Shown here piece by piece: positions 47,101 through 57,931 of a stretch of DNA of 64,000 nt; position 1 is the stretch's first letter; every line of letters begins with the position of its first letter. The notes below the pieces were generated by a model. The model was not told the origin of the DNA. It saw nothing but the letters and a program-made list of their open reading frames with translations, and did no database searches. The DNA is from Nageia nagi (taxonomy: Eukaryota > Pinophyta): positions 33,356,001-33,420,000 of the forward strand of contig JBITNC010000002.1 of the NCBI GenBank assembly GCA_050084985.1, written 5' to 3'. The translations under genes were made by a program, and so were the position numbers.

Positions 47101-48794
47101 TGATACAAATGATTCTTCACCTGCACCAAACTGGTTGGATAATCATGTAGAGAAGTCACCACAAGAGCACAATTCTCTAGCACAGAGAATTACAAGGAGT
47201 ATGACCTTGAATAGCTCTTTATTTGCCAAAATTGATAATACACATGAGACCATCAACCTTCAAAGAAGCTTCCAAGCAAGAGTGTTGGATGGAAGCTATG
47301 AACGTTGAGTATGAGGCCATCATGAAAAATGAAACTTGGGATTTGGTTTCTTATCCCAATGAGAAAAATGTGATTGGCAATAAATGGATATACAAGGTCA
47401 AGTACAATTCTGATGGTAAAATTGAAAAATACAAGGCAAGGTTAGTAGCCAAAGGATTTGCTCAGAAATATGGTATTGATTATGAGGAAACCTTTGCTCC
47501 TGTGGCCAAGATGCCTACTGTCAAAATAATCCTTGCTCTTTCTGCAGCTCAAGGATGGAAAGCCTTTCAACTTGATGTCAAAAGTGCATTTCTCAATGGT
47601 GACTTGGATGTTGAAATCTACATGAATCAACCAGGAGGATTTATTCCAGAAGGCAAAGAGTCTCTTGTGTGTAAGCTAAAGAAGTCTTTGTATGGACTTA
47701 AGCAAGCACCTAGAGCATGGTACAAGAAAATTTCAGGATTCTTTGCAGATATTGGTTTTTCCAAGTGCTTCTCAAATTTAGATCTCTATGTACTCAATCA
47801 AGGAAAAGATGTGGTCATAATTCTCCTTTATGTGGATGATCTTCTCATAACAGGCAATAATATTGAAATCATCCAAGAGTGCATCTCCAAACTCAAGGCA
47901 ACATTTGAAATGACTGATCTAGGTCTATTGCATTACTATCTTAGGATGCAAGTATACCAACACAAAGATTGTACTTATCTTAGTCAATCTAAGTATATAT
48001 CAAACATCTTGCAAAAGTTTGGAATGGAGGAGTGTAAATATGCTGCAATACCTATTTCTCCTGGAATCATTGTATCACTGAGCTCAGATTCTCAGTTGGC
48101 TGATGCTATAGCTTATAGACAATTGATTGGTAGTATTCTGTATCTGACTATCTCTCGTCCTGATATTGCCTTTGCAGTGAATCTAATGGCATGATTCATG
48201 CAAAAACCATATGTTGAACACCTCAATGCTGTTAAGCAAATCTTGAGGTATGTCGCAGGGACAAAGGATCTTGCTCTTAAGTATTCCAAAGTGCCCTCAA
48301 TTGTTCTCTCAGGGTTCTCAAATTCTGATTATGGGGGAGATAGAGATGACAGAAAATCAACCTCTGCATATGTGTTTAGCATTGGTTTAGGTGCTATCTC
48401 TTGGGCTTCCAAGAAGCAACCTACTATGACTCTTTCTACCACCGAAGCTAAATATCGAGCCATGTCTATTGCTACCCAAGATGCTATTTGGCTGAGGCAT
48501 CTTTTGAACAAAATTGGGTATAAGCAAAATGGTCCATCTCTTATTTCATCAAATAATCAATCGGCTATCTCTTTGGCTAAGAATCCTGTGTTCCATCAAC
48601 GAACCAAACATGTTGAAATCCAAACCCATTTTATCAGGGAGAAGGTTCTAGATGACATCATACACTTGCAGTATTGTCCATCTACTAAAAACTCCGCTGA
48701 TTTGTTCACCAAGCCCCTTCCTGAAGCTCAGTTCTGCAAGCTTAGGGATTCTCTCGGGTTGGTGAAGTTGCCCTCAAGGGGGAGTGAAGTTTAA
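47101..48794 (+). pseudogene. pol: Copia reverse transcriptase and RNase H of CopC
   Basis: After a one-base frameshift near 47250, an open frame (47223-48194) holds NETWDLVSYP, NKWIYKVKYNSDGKIEKYKA, FQLDVKSAFLNGDLDVEIYM, SLYGLKQAPRAWYKKI and the catalytic LLYVDDLLITGNN (about 47826-47862). A TGA at 48192 (fits CGA) interrupts it. RNase H follows in frame to 48794: SDYGGDRDDRKSTSAYVF, TLSTTEAKYRAM, then SSNNQSAISLAKN where the usual catalytic Asp is Asn, and FTKPLPEAQFCKLR at the end. It would have made cDNA in trans-complemented or ancestral form. Confidence 0.95.
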
Positions 48795-48853
48795 ACTTTT
48801 ATTAGTGATGACAACTTCACCTCTAAGAGGCCTTTTTTATTGTACATTCTAGA

Positions 48854-49132
48854 CCTCCGTGGTAAGTTTGCTCTATGTGACAAACTTGTTGTACAATTGT
48901 TGTTATAGAGTGTTGATTATTTTATACCTCAGTGGTAAGTTTGCTCTGTGTGACAAACTTATTATACATTTTATACCTCCGTGGTGAGTTTGCTCTGCAT
49001 GAGAAACTTGTTGTACAAATTTTGAGCATATAATTAATATAACTCTGTGGTAAGTTTGCTCTATGTGAGGAACTTGTTGTACATTCTATACCTCCGTGGT
49101 GAGTTTGCTCTGCGTGAGAAACTCGTTGTACA
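48854..49132 (+). repeat. Five hairpin-forming repeats in the CopC 3' untranslated region
   Basis: Copies at about 48854-48895, 48926-48967, 48976-49017, 49042-49082 and 49091-49132. The unit is CCTCCGTGGTAAGTTTGCTC followed by a 10-base loop region and CAAACTTGTTGTAC, in which AAGTTTG and CAAACTT form a 7-base stem (perfect in the first two copies, weaker in others). CopB has one copy (near 23860-23890, minus). The rest of 48795-49618 has no gene. Confidence 0.75.
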
Positions 49133-49609
49133 ATTTTTATGCTCTATTTAAAATCAACACATGTCTATATACAACAGGTGACTATGAGTGATGGCTTGGC
49201 ATCTCTATGATGGCTTATAGTGCACCATTGATCAGTTATTTATAAGATGGCATTATTTGATTCTCTTATATTGAATATATGATGCATCTAACTGATTTTG
49301 TTCATGAGTTGCTTGTAGCATGCAGGATCTTCTTTAGAAATGCAGGTTACTCACCTTGTGAAAGCAAGCTCATGGAGACTCACATGTCAGCTTAAAGTTG
49401 ATCGACTACTATGTACAGTGAAACCAGTTGTGGTTAATGATTGTATTGTAAACCATTTTTTGTCAAATGGTAATGTAGTGAGTCTCATACTAGTTCTCAA
49501 AAAGATTCTCAAATATGTAAAAGTTCTCATCTCCACTTGTATCTCTATGGAGGAGAACTCTCTCTTACTCTCTCTCTTCTCTCTTCTACGCTCTATCCCA
49601 ATATTGCAT

Positions 49610-49618
49610 TAAGGGGAG
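49610..49618 (+). other. Polypurine tract of CopC
   Basis: TAAGGGGAG directly precedes the 3' LTR. Confidence 0.9.
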
Positions 49619-50143
49619 TGTTAGAATTTGTAATGAAATATTGTGAATATCTAAACTCCTTGTAAATTCAATTAATCACTTAAGGGTATGTAGATACCTT
49701 AAGAGATTAATTGAATTCTTTAATATGTAGACTTTGACTTTACCAAAGTGGTTAGTTGGTAGGTTGAAGTTTGGTGATACATTTAATGTAACCCTAACCT
49801 AACCCTTGGGTTAAAGGGAGGTTAGGGAGGTTCTCTCAAGCTATAAATAGAGGGCCTCTCCTCTTGTAAATACATCTAAGTTTTGGAGTAAGATTACTCT
49901 ACTAGGTTGTGTAGGAGAGAGCAAGAGAATAGTTGTAAGAGAGGCATAGATTGAGAATAGAGAACTAGTTGTGGATGTACTCCCAAGGAGGGAGGAACCA
50001 CATTATATTGGTGTCATATTGTGTGAATGATGTTCTTATAATTATAGATGTGTTATCTTGAGTGATTGTGTTATCTTGTGTACACTTGAGTTTCCTAGTC
50101 TAAGGTCCTAGAGGATTTGTTTAGATCTAGTTCAAATCCTTCA
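49619..50143 (+). repeat. 3' LTR of CopC (525 bp)
   Basis: Same length as the 5' LTR and, by eye, the same sequence. Followed by the TTTCT duplication. Confidence 0.97.
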
Positions 50144-50148
50144 TTTCT

Positions 50149-51366
50149 TAATACCAACTTGAGCTATTATTATGATATATTTTGAGTAACACTTATTTGA
50201 AAGGATGGCTTAAGAAAGCCTCTTTAAGTATATTAATCAAATCTTATGTTTTTAGTTAAATGCATTAAGGAAGTATTCTAGCCTACACTTTATTTCATAT
50301 GTTCTAATTGGGCTAATCCAAAAAGGGATCACTTTTATCCAAAATATTTTGGCACACTTGATGGGACCTCCCTTAGTCCATTTTTGTAAGGATCCTTTAC
50401 CTACTTGATTCAACTTTAGATTTCATTAACAGTTTTTGTGATCTAATCTTTCTAGTAAGTTTTTCTTTGCATTTTGGTTTTTCATTTTTGTTTGTTTCCA
50501 TTGTGTTTATGCATATAAGGTATTTTTTATTATCAAAGATAGATTTCTAAAATGCCTAGGTGTTTCTGAAATGCAATCACGGTTCATTGAGGGATCACAT
50601 TTTTGGATCGCCCTAATGTTTATGCTTAACGGGACTACACTCCATCAATAATAGTTTTAGGTAAAATTTAGGTACACAAATCCTAATTTTCCACCTTTTT
50701 GGTTTTTATTTTCTTCATTTATTTTTTATGTGTGCAAATTGCATGATCATGGTAGTCAAAGTGTAATAAAATTAGCAAGTAAAATATAGAAAATTTTGTA
50801 ATTTATACTAAAACCCTAATTCAAATTAACAAACAAAAAATGGTAAAATTCTAATTTTTATTACAATAAATAATAGTACATTCTAGATTTTCTCCAATTA
50901 AGAAAATGAGATTGTTTACATAAAAATTCCATCATAAAATATCAAATTTGACCCAAAGGACTAAATGCTTGGCTATGAATGTCCAAGTAATGGATATAAT
51001 TCTTAGAAAATACAAACAAAGTGCTTAGGGATGGTCATTAACTTAGGGAAGCTAGAAATACCCTTAAAATGCACAAGCACCCTCTTTAGGATTAGACACT
51101 CTACTTCAGGAATGGAGAGTTTTCAAATTTAAAACCCAATGATTATAAAAATAGAAATCTTCCACGATGATGTGTAGTTGTAAACCTTGAAGGGATTTAC
51201 CTCAAGGAAATGAGCTTAAGGGTTTGATCCCTTGAACCTCTAGAAGATTTTGATCTCCTAGAATTTCTCTCTCTTATAGGGTGACCAAATTCCTAAAAGG
51301 AATAGAATATTGCTACCCATAATAGTATTTTTCAAGAAAAAGAAAAATATATCCAAAATAAAATTT
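50149..51366. other. Intergenic, no gene seen
   Basis: A+T-rich flank between CopC and CopE. Only short, unconvincing frames. Confidence 0.5.
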
Positions 51367-51371
51367 GATGC

Positions 51372-51957
51372 TGATGGAATTGAAGGATTCCATAACCCAA
51401 GAACACTTGTTGGACCTTCATTAAATATAGTAATCAATCATTCTAAACTAAGAACTCAAGAAGCATTTTCACATAGTAATGCAAGATGTATAGTGGTTTC
51501 TCCATCACATGGGGTACTCCACTTGAGGTCCTTTTTTCACTATACTCTCAAATAATGTACACTCATATGGATCTCAACCATGACTCTCCTTAGTATGAAG
51601 CATAGCTTGCATGCTTAAGATCTTACTAACTAAGATCTACACTAACAACTTCCCATCTTCATCTTCTTACAAATATTTACAAAATGAGCTCCTTTTATAG
51701 AACTCAAAACTAACCTTAGGTAGTTAACTAACCTAAACACAATAGGTTAGTTAACCCTAAGTTACAATATAGAATTACATTTAATTTTTAGTGGAGACAC
51801 TATTCCACCTAACAATATTATTTTAAGTTGGGTGGAGAATACTATTCCACCCACCATGCATGAACCTCATTATCACCTAATAACCAAATTTAGGTGATTA
51901 TTAATATGCTAAGCATATTAATTACACAATGCCTTAAATAATATTATAATTCTAACA
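51372..51957 (-). repeat. 3' LTR of CopE (586 bp)
   Basis: TGATGGAATT...TTCTAACA. Includes a perfect 23-base palindrome centred on 51911 (arms ATTAATATGCT and AGCATATTAAT) near the U3 end. Confidence 0.95.
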
Positions 51958-51968
51958 CTCCCCTTAAT
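51958..51968 (-). other. Polypurine tract of CopE
   Basis: The minus strand reads ATTAAGGGGAG against the LTR, as in CopB and CopC. Confidence 0.85.
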
Positions 51969-52718
51969 ATTATTTTGAAAATAATTAGAAAAATAATGAT
52001 TTTATAAAGAGTTTTTACTCATGCTACAAAGTGTACATATAGCCAAACAAAGCTTTACAATTTTGAGAGAAAGGAGACCTTTTGAGACTTTATATAAAAG
52101 AGAGAAGGTTGAAGATTCAAATGCCAAAAGCCAAGAAGTCTTAGAGCTATTGTCACAAGTAACTTACAATCTCTTAGAGGAAACCTGCAAACTACAATCA
52201 ACTTATAACAAGATCAATTAGAAGCATTATACATTCATATCAACATGAATCGAATCATATTATCCATACACTAATTATAATAAAGCATATAAAGATGTTA
52301 AGAAATCATAAATGCATAACAACAAGGATGACATAAATCATCAACTATGATATCTAAGAATATCACATGTGCATATATCAAGACATGTGCACTATCAACC
52401 AATTGATATGCATCAAAAATAAAAAAAATGATATTTTCATTTATCTTTACTATTTATCATTCTATCTTTTGTATTTGTTTCTTACTATTGTATTTGTTTT
52501 ATATGAGGGGTTTCATCACAACAATATAACCAACCTAACATTTTCTCCCCTTTGATGATAACTTCATAAAACAAATACATGTGTGACAATGTGATAGGAA
52601 TCATGCCAACTTGAACAACATTAACATCAAGATTTAAAGGTAAAATAAATATCATAAGGCACAAAATGCCATCTTAATTACCATAATAATATGCATAAAG
52701 CCATAAGGTGCAACAAAG

Positions 52719-53460
52719 AAATGTGACTATACTAAGAGTAACCAAGATGTCACACAAAATATACCTAACTTTACCCAAAGTGAGTTAAGAAGGCATAATA
52801 AATAAGCTTGACTTTACCAAGAGTGAGTCAAGATGCCATAACAAAGAAACTTGACTTTACAAAGAGTAAGTCAAGATATCACAACAAATAAACTTGACTT
52901 TACCAAGAGTGAGCCAAGATTTTGTAATTAAAAGTCCATCTTAACCATGCTACTAGTTGAGGGAGAAATGACGAAATTGGTAACATGAATCAATTAAATT
53001 TTATCAACAATAATACATCATCATGGATCTATCTCCCATCATCATTGAAGTAGAAAAGAGTGTGGCCACTAGTGCATTATAAGTCATCATGGAGATGCCA
53101 AGCCAATACTTATAGTCATCACTTGGATTTATGTTGCACTATAAGTCATCGTGAAGGATGCTAAGCCAATACTTATAGTCAACAAAAGATACTTGGATTT
53201 TATGTTGCACTATAAGTCATCATAAAGGATGCCAAGCCAATACTTATAGTCATCTATTGTATATAAAACATGTGTTGATTATCATTACAAAAGAGAGCAT
53301 GCACATATGAGTTCCTCACATATGGATAACTGCATAGTGCTAGATTGATGAAAAAATAGAGTATGCACATATGAGTTCCTCACGTATGGATAATTAAATA
53401 GTGCCAAAATATACATAAGAGTTTCTCACATATGGATAATTGAACAGTGTAAGATTGGCC
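52719..53460 (-). repeat. Three tandem-repeat blocks in the CopE 3' untranslated region
   Basis: 52719-52922: four to five units of about 45-50 bases around AACTTGACTTTACCAAGAGT. 53072-53254: three units of 60-70 bases around CACTATAAGTCATC and CCAAGCCAATACTTATAGTC; the same motif is single in CopC (49180-49245, inverted). 53299-53460: three units around ATGAGTTCCTCACATATGGA. No gene is seen in 51969-53774. Confidence 0.75.
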
Positions 53461-53774
53461 AAGTTGTACAATAAGTTCCTCACATAGAGCGAATGTACCA
53501 TGAAAATATATGATAAATTCAACACTATATAGCATAAAGTCGATGAAAGATGCATATAACAAAATCCATCAACAAAAGATGCTTGGATTTAGTAATGTAA
53601 CATAATCCATCAAAATGGATCCACCTACCCAACATGGAAGTAAAAAAATAGATGAATAGAGCTATAGTTGTTTCATCAAAAAATTGCTTTTGGAAATAAG
53701 GGACTTATATTTGGAAAAATTTGTATACATATTACAATAGTGAATAAAGAATTCAATAAGAATTCAACCAATAC

Positions 53775-53834
53775 TCCCCCTGAAGGGATATTTCACCAAC
53801 CCTACTTCAGAAAGGGGCTTGGTGAATAAAATAC
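53775..53834 (-). pseudogene. pol: Remnant of the Copia pol C-terminus in CopE
   Basis: The minus strand reads LFTKPLSE, then VGLVKYPFRGS, matching the last residues of CopC pol (FTKPLPEAQFCKLRDSLGLVKLPSRGS) with an internal loss of about 10 residues. This is all of Copia gag-pol that I can find in CopE. Confidence 0.8.
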
Positions 53835-54017
53835 ATATGGGTTTTGTGTAGAAAAGTCCATTCCATACCAAAGCAGTCAATTACTGTAATTGAGAATGTA
53901 ATCCAACTTCTACAGGACTTGTAGAAGATTTAAATGCTATTTTCTTTAGAATGTGTATACCAAAGTGTCGAATGATATCCTTATACTGGAAGGCCCTTTT
54001 CTTTCACTTTTTTTTAA

Positions 54018-55860
54018 TCATCTCATTCCATAGTGGCTATTGCTTGCATTATGCCTCATTTGTATCTCATTCTCTTTTGCTTGTAATTTCCACATATTTT
54101 TCTCAACTAAGAGTGCATGGTGATATTGTATGCATACAACTTTTTCTTTTTGTAGCATATCATAATGATGGGACATTATCTTCATCTTGACCTTTATTGT
54201 AGCCAATTCATGGAGAAGGTAGGCATTCTCTAAGTCTACCCATATGTTTGTTTACTTATCAAAACTCAAAGAACTTCTCATATGTGCAATAAAATTCTCT
54301 GCATAAGTCATCATGATCAACCTATCACTCATGATTAAACTATCCAATTTAATATTCAAGATGAGAGAGAAAAATAGGATAGTGATTACTTAGTCATTAC
54401 ATGGCTTAGTGGTACTATCATTATTACCATCTTGACATGACATGATGCGTATGACATCAATCAATTAAATGAGTGGTAGGTGAGATATTTTATCACCACA
54501 AATTTATTTTCCAATGAGTATTTTTTTCCAATTATCATAATTATTATAGTTTGATTATATCAAATCATATGCATTATAAATATACATAAAGGATCCTTAC
54601 TTGTCATTCGATATTTTGCATTTATGATTTGAACTAAAATCTTTTAGTTTTAGTTATCTATCATGGATGTTTCTTAATTTTATGCCCTACTGAGTGATCT
54701 TTAGGATAACATAGTGCATTATAGCATTCATGTAGCTTTAGAAAATTGCATTTTGATCACATCTAAGGTTTTATTGCAATAGTTACTAGTATTTTTTCAA
54801 TTGTACCTAGATGATTATTATGGTATTTGCATGATTTTTCATCTCAATCATGAGGATCATGTTCATCGATTATTTCATTTGCTCAATCAACCTGATCAAA
54901 AATAGTGTATAATGGTTTATACCCCATTCAATTGCTATCTTTTGTAATTCATACGCTACATTGGATCACCTTCCCTACATCCATAGGAGTATTTTGAACC
55001 ACTCACTATTGCATGGGTAGTTCATCAGCATAGGCTACAATGGTCATCCACATACTCTTTTCACGTTGCTTGGTGAGATGGAAATCATATTTTATGTCAT
55101 TGATTTTATTTTTCTTATCACTTTCTACCTCTTTCACATCAATATCTTTTAGGATTGGACACATCCATTTCTAACATATCTGAAGATGATGCTAATTCTT
55201 CTAATTTTGTGACCATTCACCAAACTAGCATTAATCATGTCGTAAGTGCCATCCACTTAGTCTTATCAGTGGGAATATTTTCTAGCATTTTAATAAATTA
55301 CATGACCACATTGGTTATTATTCTTCCATGGTTGATCCATTTTGATGTTCCCATTTATGATCAATGATCTAGTTAGTTTGTAATTCTATAAGTTCATTTG
55401 ATCTATTTGATCACCATCACATTCACTTATGTATGAAACCCTAAGAGAGATCTGACTCACTTATCATTTATCATGGATATGACCATTTTTCAAGGTCTTT
55501 ATGCTAATCTTCTCTAAGAAGTTTTTTATCGATGCATTTAAGGTCAAGTCATACAATGTGCTTGCACTATGCTATAGACTACTTTACGATAAAACTTGGT
55601 TCACATATAGGGTCATTGAAATCTCCTTCGATGGGCCATCTACTTTATCCATAATTTGGAGGATATTAAGTAGTTGCATGTCATATCACACTTTTCTATC
55701 ATTCAAATTGGATGTGGAAGATCATCCTTTACTATTCTTGGACACCTTTTATCTTTCATTTTCTACACTATGCAGGTCCTGCCATGCTGCATCCTCATGA
55801 GTGCTATCACCCCTATACCGTTGCATTTATAGTATGGCATCAAGATCTTCATTAGGAGTC
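54018..55860 (-). pseudogene. Unrecognised long frame that replaces gag-pol in CopE
   Basis: The minus strand from about 55860 to 54018 is a run of long open segments interrupted mostly by TAA, TAG or TGA at likely Gln/Arg codons, plus a few frameshifts. Segments: NEDLDAILQMQRYRGDSTHED-type start with LLNILQIMDKVDGPSKEI and ASIKNFLEKISIKTLKNGH; then DFHLTKQREKSMWMTIVAYA and CKYHNNHLGTIEKILVTIA; then DSLIMSDRLIMMTYAENFIA and a C-terminal stretch DLENAYLLHELATIKVKMKI with a LLVEKNMWKLQAKENEIQMR helix that looks coiled-coil. It is not Copia and not like the extra ORF of G2. It could be a captured host gene or an element-borne accessory gene; I cannot assign it. Confidence 0.5.
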
Positions 55861-57239
55861 TATTTATGTTTCATAGCTAATGCAAGAAGGGTATCAATGG
55901 GTGTACTATCCATTTTTTAACATCAGGTATCATTTCTCCCTTATCACTCATGCTACTTTGTTTAATATACTCAGTTCACATATCACAAATCTTGAGAGTT
56001 CTAACTCCAACTCTCTTGATCATGCAAAAGATTTTACTTAATTTGGCTATCCACTTGGGCATGTGAGTGGAACTTTTCATAATTAATAAATATTATTTTG
56101 GCTTCTATCTTGTACCAAATTGTTTATTGGATAAATTTTCAAATTCTCAAGATAATCAAAAGAGCCTTAAATACAATAATTTCAATTTAAGGACATCTTA
56201 AATAATGATGCACATAAAATATAATAATGCAATATAGACAATGCTTATTTGTATAAATGTATGAATTTATAGTTAGTGCTAACTTTTGCAAGCAAGGATT
56301 AGTCAACCAAGGATTAGTGCACAAAATACTTAATTTTGAAGTATACATATTTTTGCACAAGTCCATTCCATACTTTGCATAAGGATAAATACTCAACATG
56401 CATACATTCATCTTAAAAATTAAGTTCTAAGCATTAATTTAAAAGTTTAAGTCTTTAAAATTAAGCTTTAAGCATTAAAATAAATGCATTATTCTCATAA
56501 CTTACATAAAAAGACATCATAACTTAAGTAATAATCATGCATTACTTCAACTTAAAAATTAAGTTCTAAGTATGCATTATTACTTTAACACATTAAGTGC
56601 TAAGCATGTATTTTAAAAAAAATTAAGTGATCTAATAAATTCAAAGTAATAGGCATTCCATACTTTGACATAAAGATTTTATCACAAAATAAAAGACATG
56701 CAAATTGTTAGGAAGATCTAAAAATTAAGTAAAATACTAATAAGCTTTTCTCTCTTTTTACTTAAAAATAAGATCCCTTAAAAATAATGAGTAGAAAAAT
56801 ACATGTTACTCTCCCCAGGGTAATATACAAGAGACAAAAAAAATGAGACCTTGAGGATACACTGTGCAAAGATTTAAAGTTTCTAGGACATGAGGTAGGT
56901 GTCCTTTGAAAAAGAAAAGGAATATGACATGAGATATGACTAGTAGACAATATTGAAAAATAGGACATGAGGTAGGTTCCCTTTGAAAAACAAAAAGAAT
57001 ACATTGGTCAAAAAAGAAGTAAATATTAAGGATGGGACAAAAGTCTAACACCACTATTGAAGGCATAGAGGAAAGGTGGGTAGAGACAGAAAGGAGCACC
57101 CAAGGTGGGTGAGAAGATAAGAGCAGAGAAGAGCAACTACAGTCATTCATTACCTTGTGCCCCACTTCATCGCTAATAATTCATTACACATAATTGTGCA
57201 TGACCTAACCAACATCTATGAGGATTTATTTGAATCAAC

Positions 57240-57600
57240 ACATTTGGTGAGTTGTAGCTCATGTAGGTGAAGACACTCTATGTAGATTCACATTGGAATT
57301 GGTAGTCCAAGCGTTTAATGATCTACATGGATTAGTTAGGAAAAGTGGAGGAATTCTTAATTCAAGCTTTGCTGGTTAAACACCTTTTTTTTTCTTGTGA
57401 TGATGATTATGTCAAGCTCTATGTAAAGGATTTCTATACTTTCCTTTTAGGCCCACTTGAGCAAGAAGGGGCTTAGGGCTTATCCAACGAGAATCTATAT
57501 GCCTACATTTACTAGGCCTTAAAAACTTGTATTTTGGTTTCCACTAATTGTATTATTATAGGTGCAGCATTATTTTCCTACTCGTTTTGACCCCCCCAAT
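57240..57600 (+). other. Possible captured exon and splice-site fragments
   Basis: The plus strand has an open stretch (VVAHVGEDTLCRF and LELVVQAFNDLHGLV, about 57253-57372), then a T-rich tract ending TTTTAG at 57451 and another acceptor-like TATTATTATAG at 57561 followed by QHYFPTRFDPPNLDDEGKDG. This looks like pieces of host gene with intron borders, but I cannot name the gene and the signals are weak. Confidence 0.3.
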
Positions 57601-57715
57601 CTCGATGATGAAGGGAAGGATGGTGGAAAGCTTTTCAACTTCATGTTGGCCCAACAAAACACATTACATATTGACTGTTGGCCATGGACATGGCCGCATA
57701 GGAGAAGAGGATCAC

Positions 57716-57931
57716 ATGGAAATTCTATATGTATTGGTGGCTTATGGCTCTATGGTGTTGGCAAAGTTCAACATGACTCCTACTAATGCCAACCAAATAG
57801 CTAGGTAGATTTTAGAGAAAATAATGATCGAATATCATGTGTTGTACTCTCAAGATCGCTATCTTTTCCATGTCAAGAGAATGAATGGATTGATGGTGCT
57901 ATGCATGGTGGATGACACAGTTGGAAGGAAT
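57716..57931 (+). pseudogene. VAMP71-like: Fragment of a VAMP71-type SNARE (longin domain), antisense inside CopE
   Basis: ATG at 57716 opens MEILYVLVAYGSMVLAKFN, then TNANQIAR, a TAG where Gln is expected, ILEKI, YSQDRYLFHVKRMNGLMVLC and DDTVGRN. This is the N-terminal longin domain of the plant VAMP71 family (vacuolar/endosomal R-SNAREs), about the first 72 residues of a protein usually near 220. Homology stops at GRN (57931); the SNARE helix and membrane anchor are absent. Its direction is opposite to CopE, so it is not expressed from the CopE promoter as sense RNA. It is a captured, non-functional piece of a host gene; a complete copy should exist elsewhere. One in-frame stop and several substitutions show it is not recent. 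Confidence 0.85.

Larger units (their letters stand above)
42735..50143 (+). mobile_element. Ty1/Copia element CopC, youngest insertion, coding region broken
   Basis: 7409 bp. Both LTRs are 525 bp (42735-43259, 49619-50143) and I find no difference between them by eye. Perfect TTTCT duplications flank it (42730-42734, 50144-50148). It has a perfect primer site, a polypurine tract and recognisable gag-pol with at least 8 in-frame stops and 2 frameshifts. Same family as CopB in coding and leader sequence, but with a different LTR. Confidence 0.97.

Noticed and set aside
48851-49132. CRISPR-like array (regular repeats)
   Set aside because: Spacers are not unique or regular, and the context is the 3' untranslated region of a plant retrotransposon.
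49340-49612. 90-codon frame before the CopC 3' LTR as an accessory gene
   Set aside because: No similarity and not kept in CopB or CopE; overlaps the polypurine tract region.
57562-57786. Trp/Arg-rich plus-strand frame overlapping the VAMP71 start
   Set aside because: A different frame from the recognisable longin domain; only its first part (about 57562-57620) may be an exon piece.
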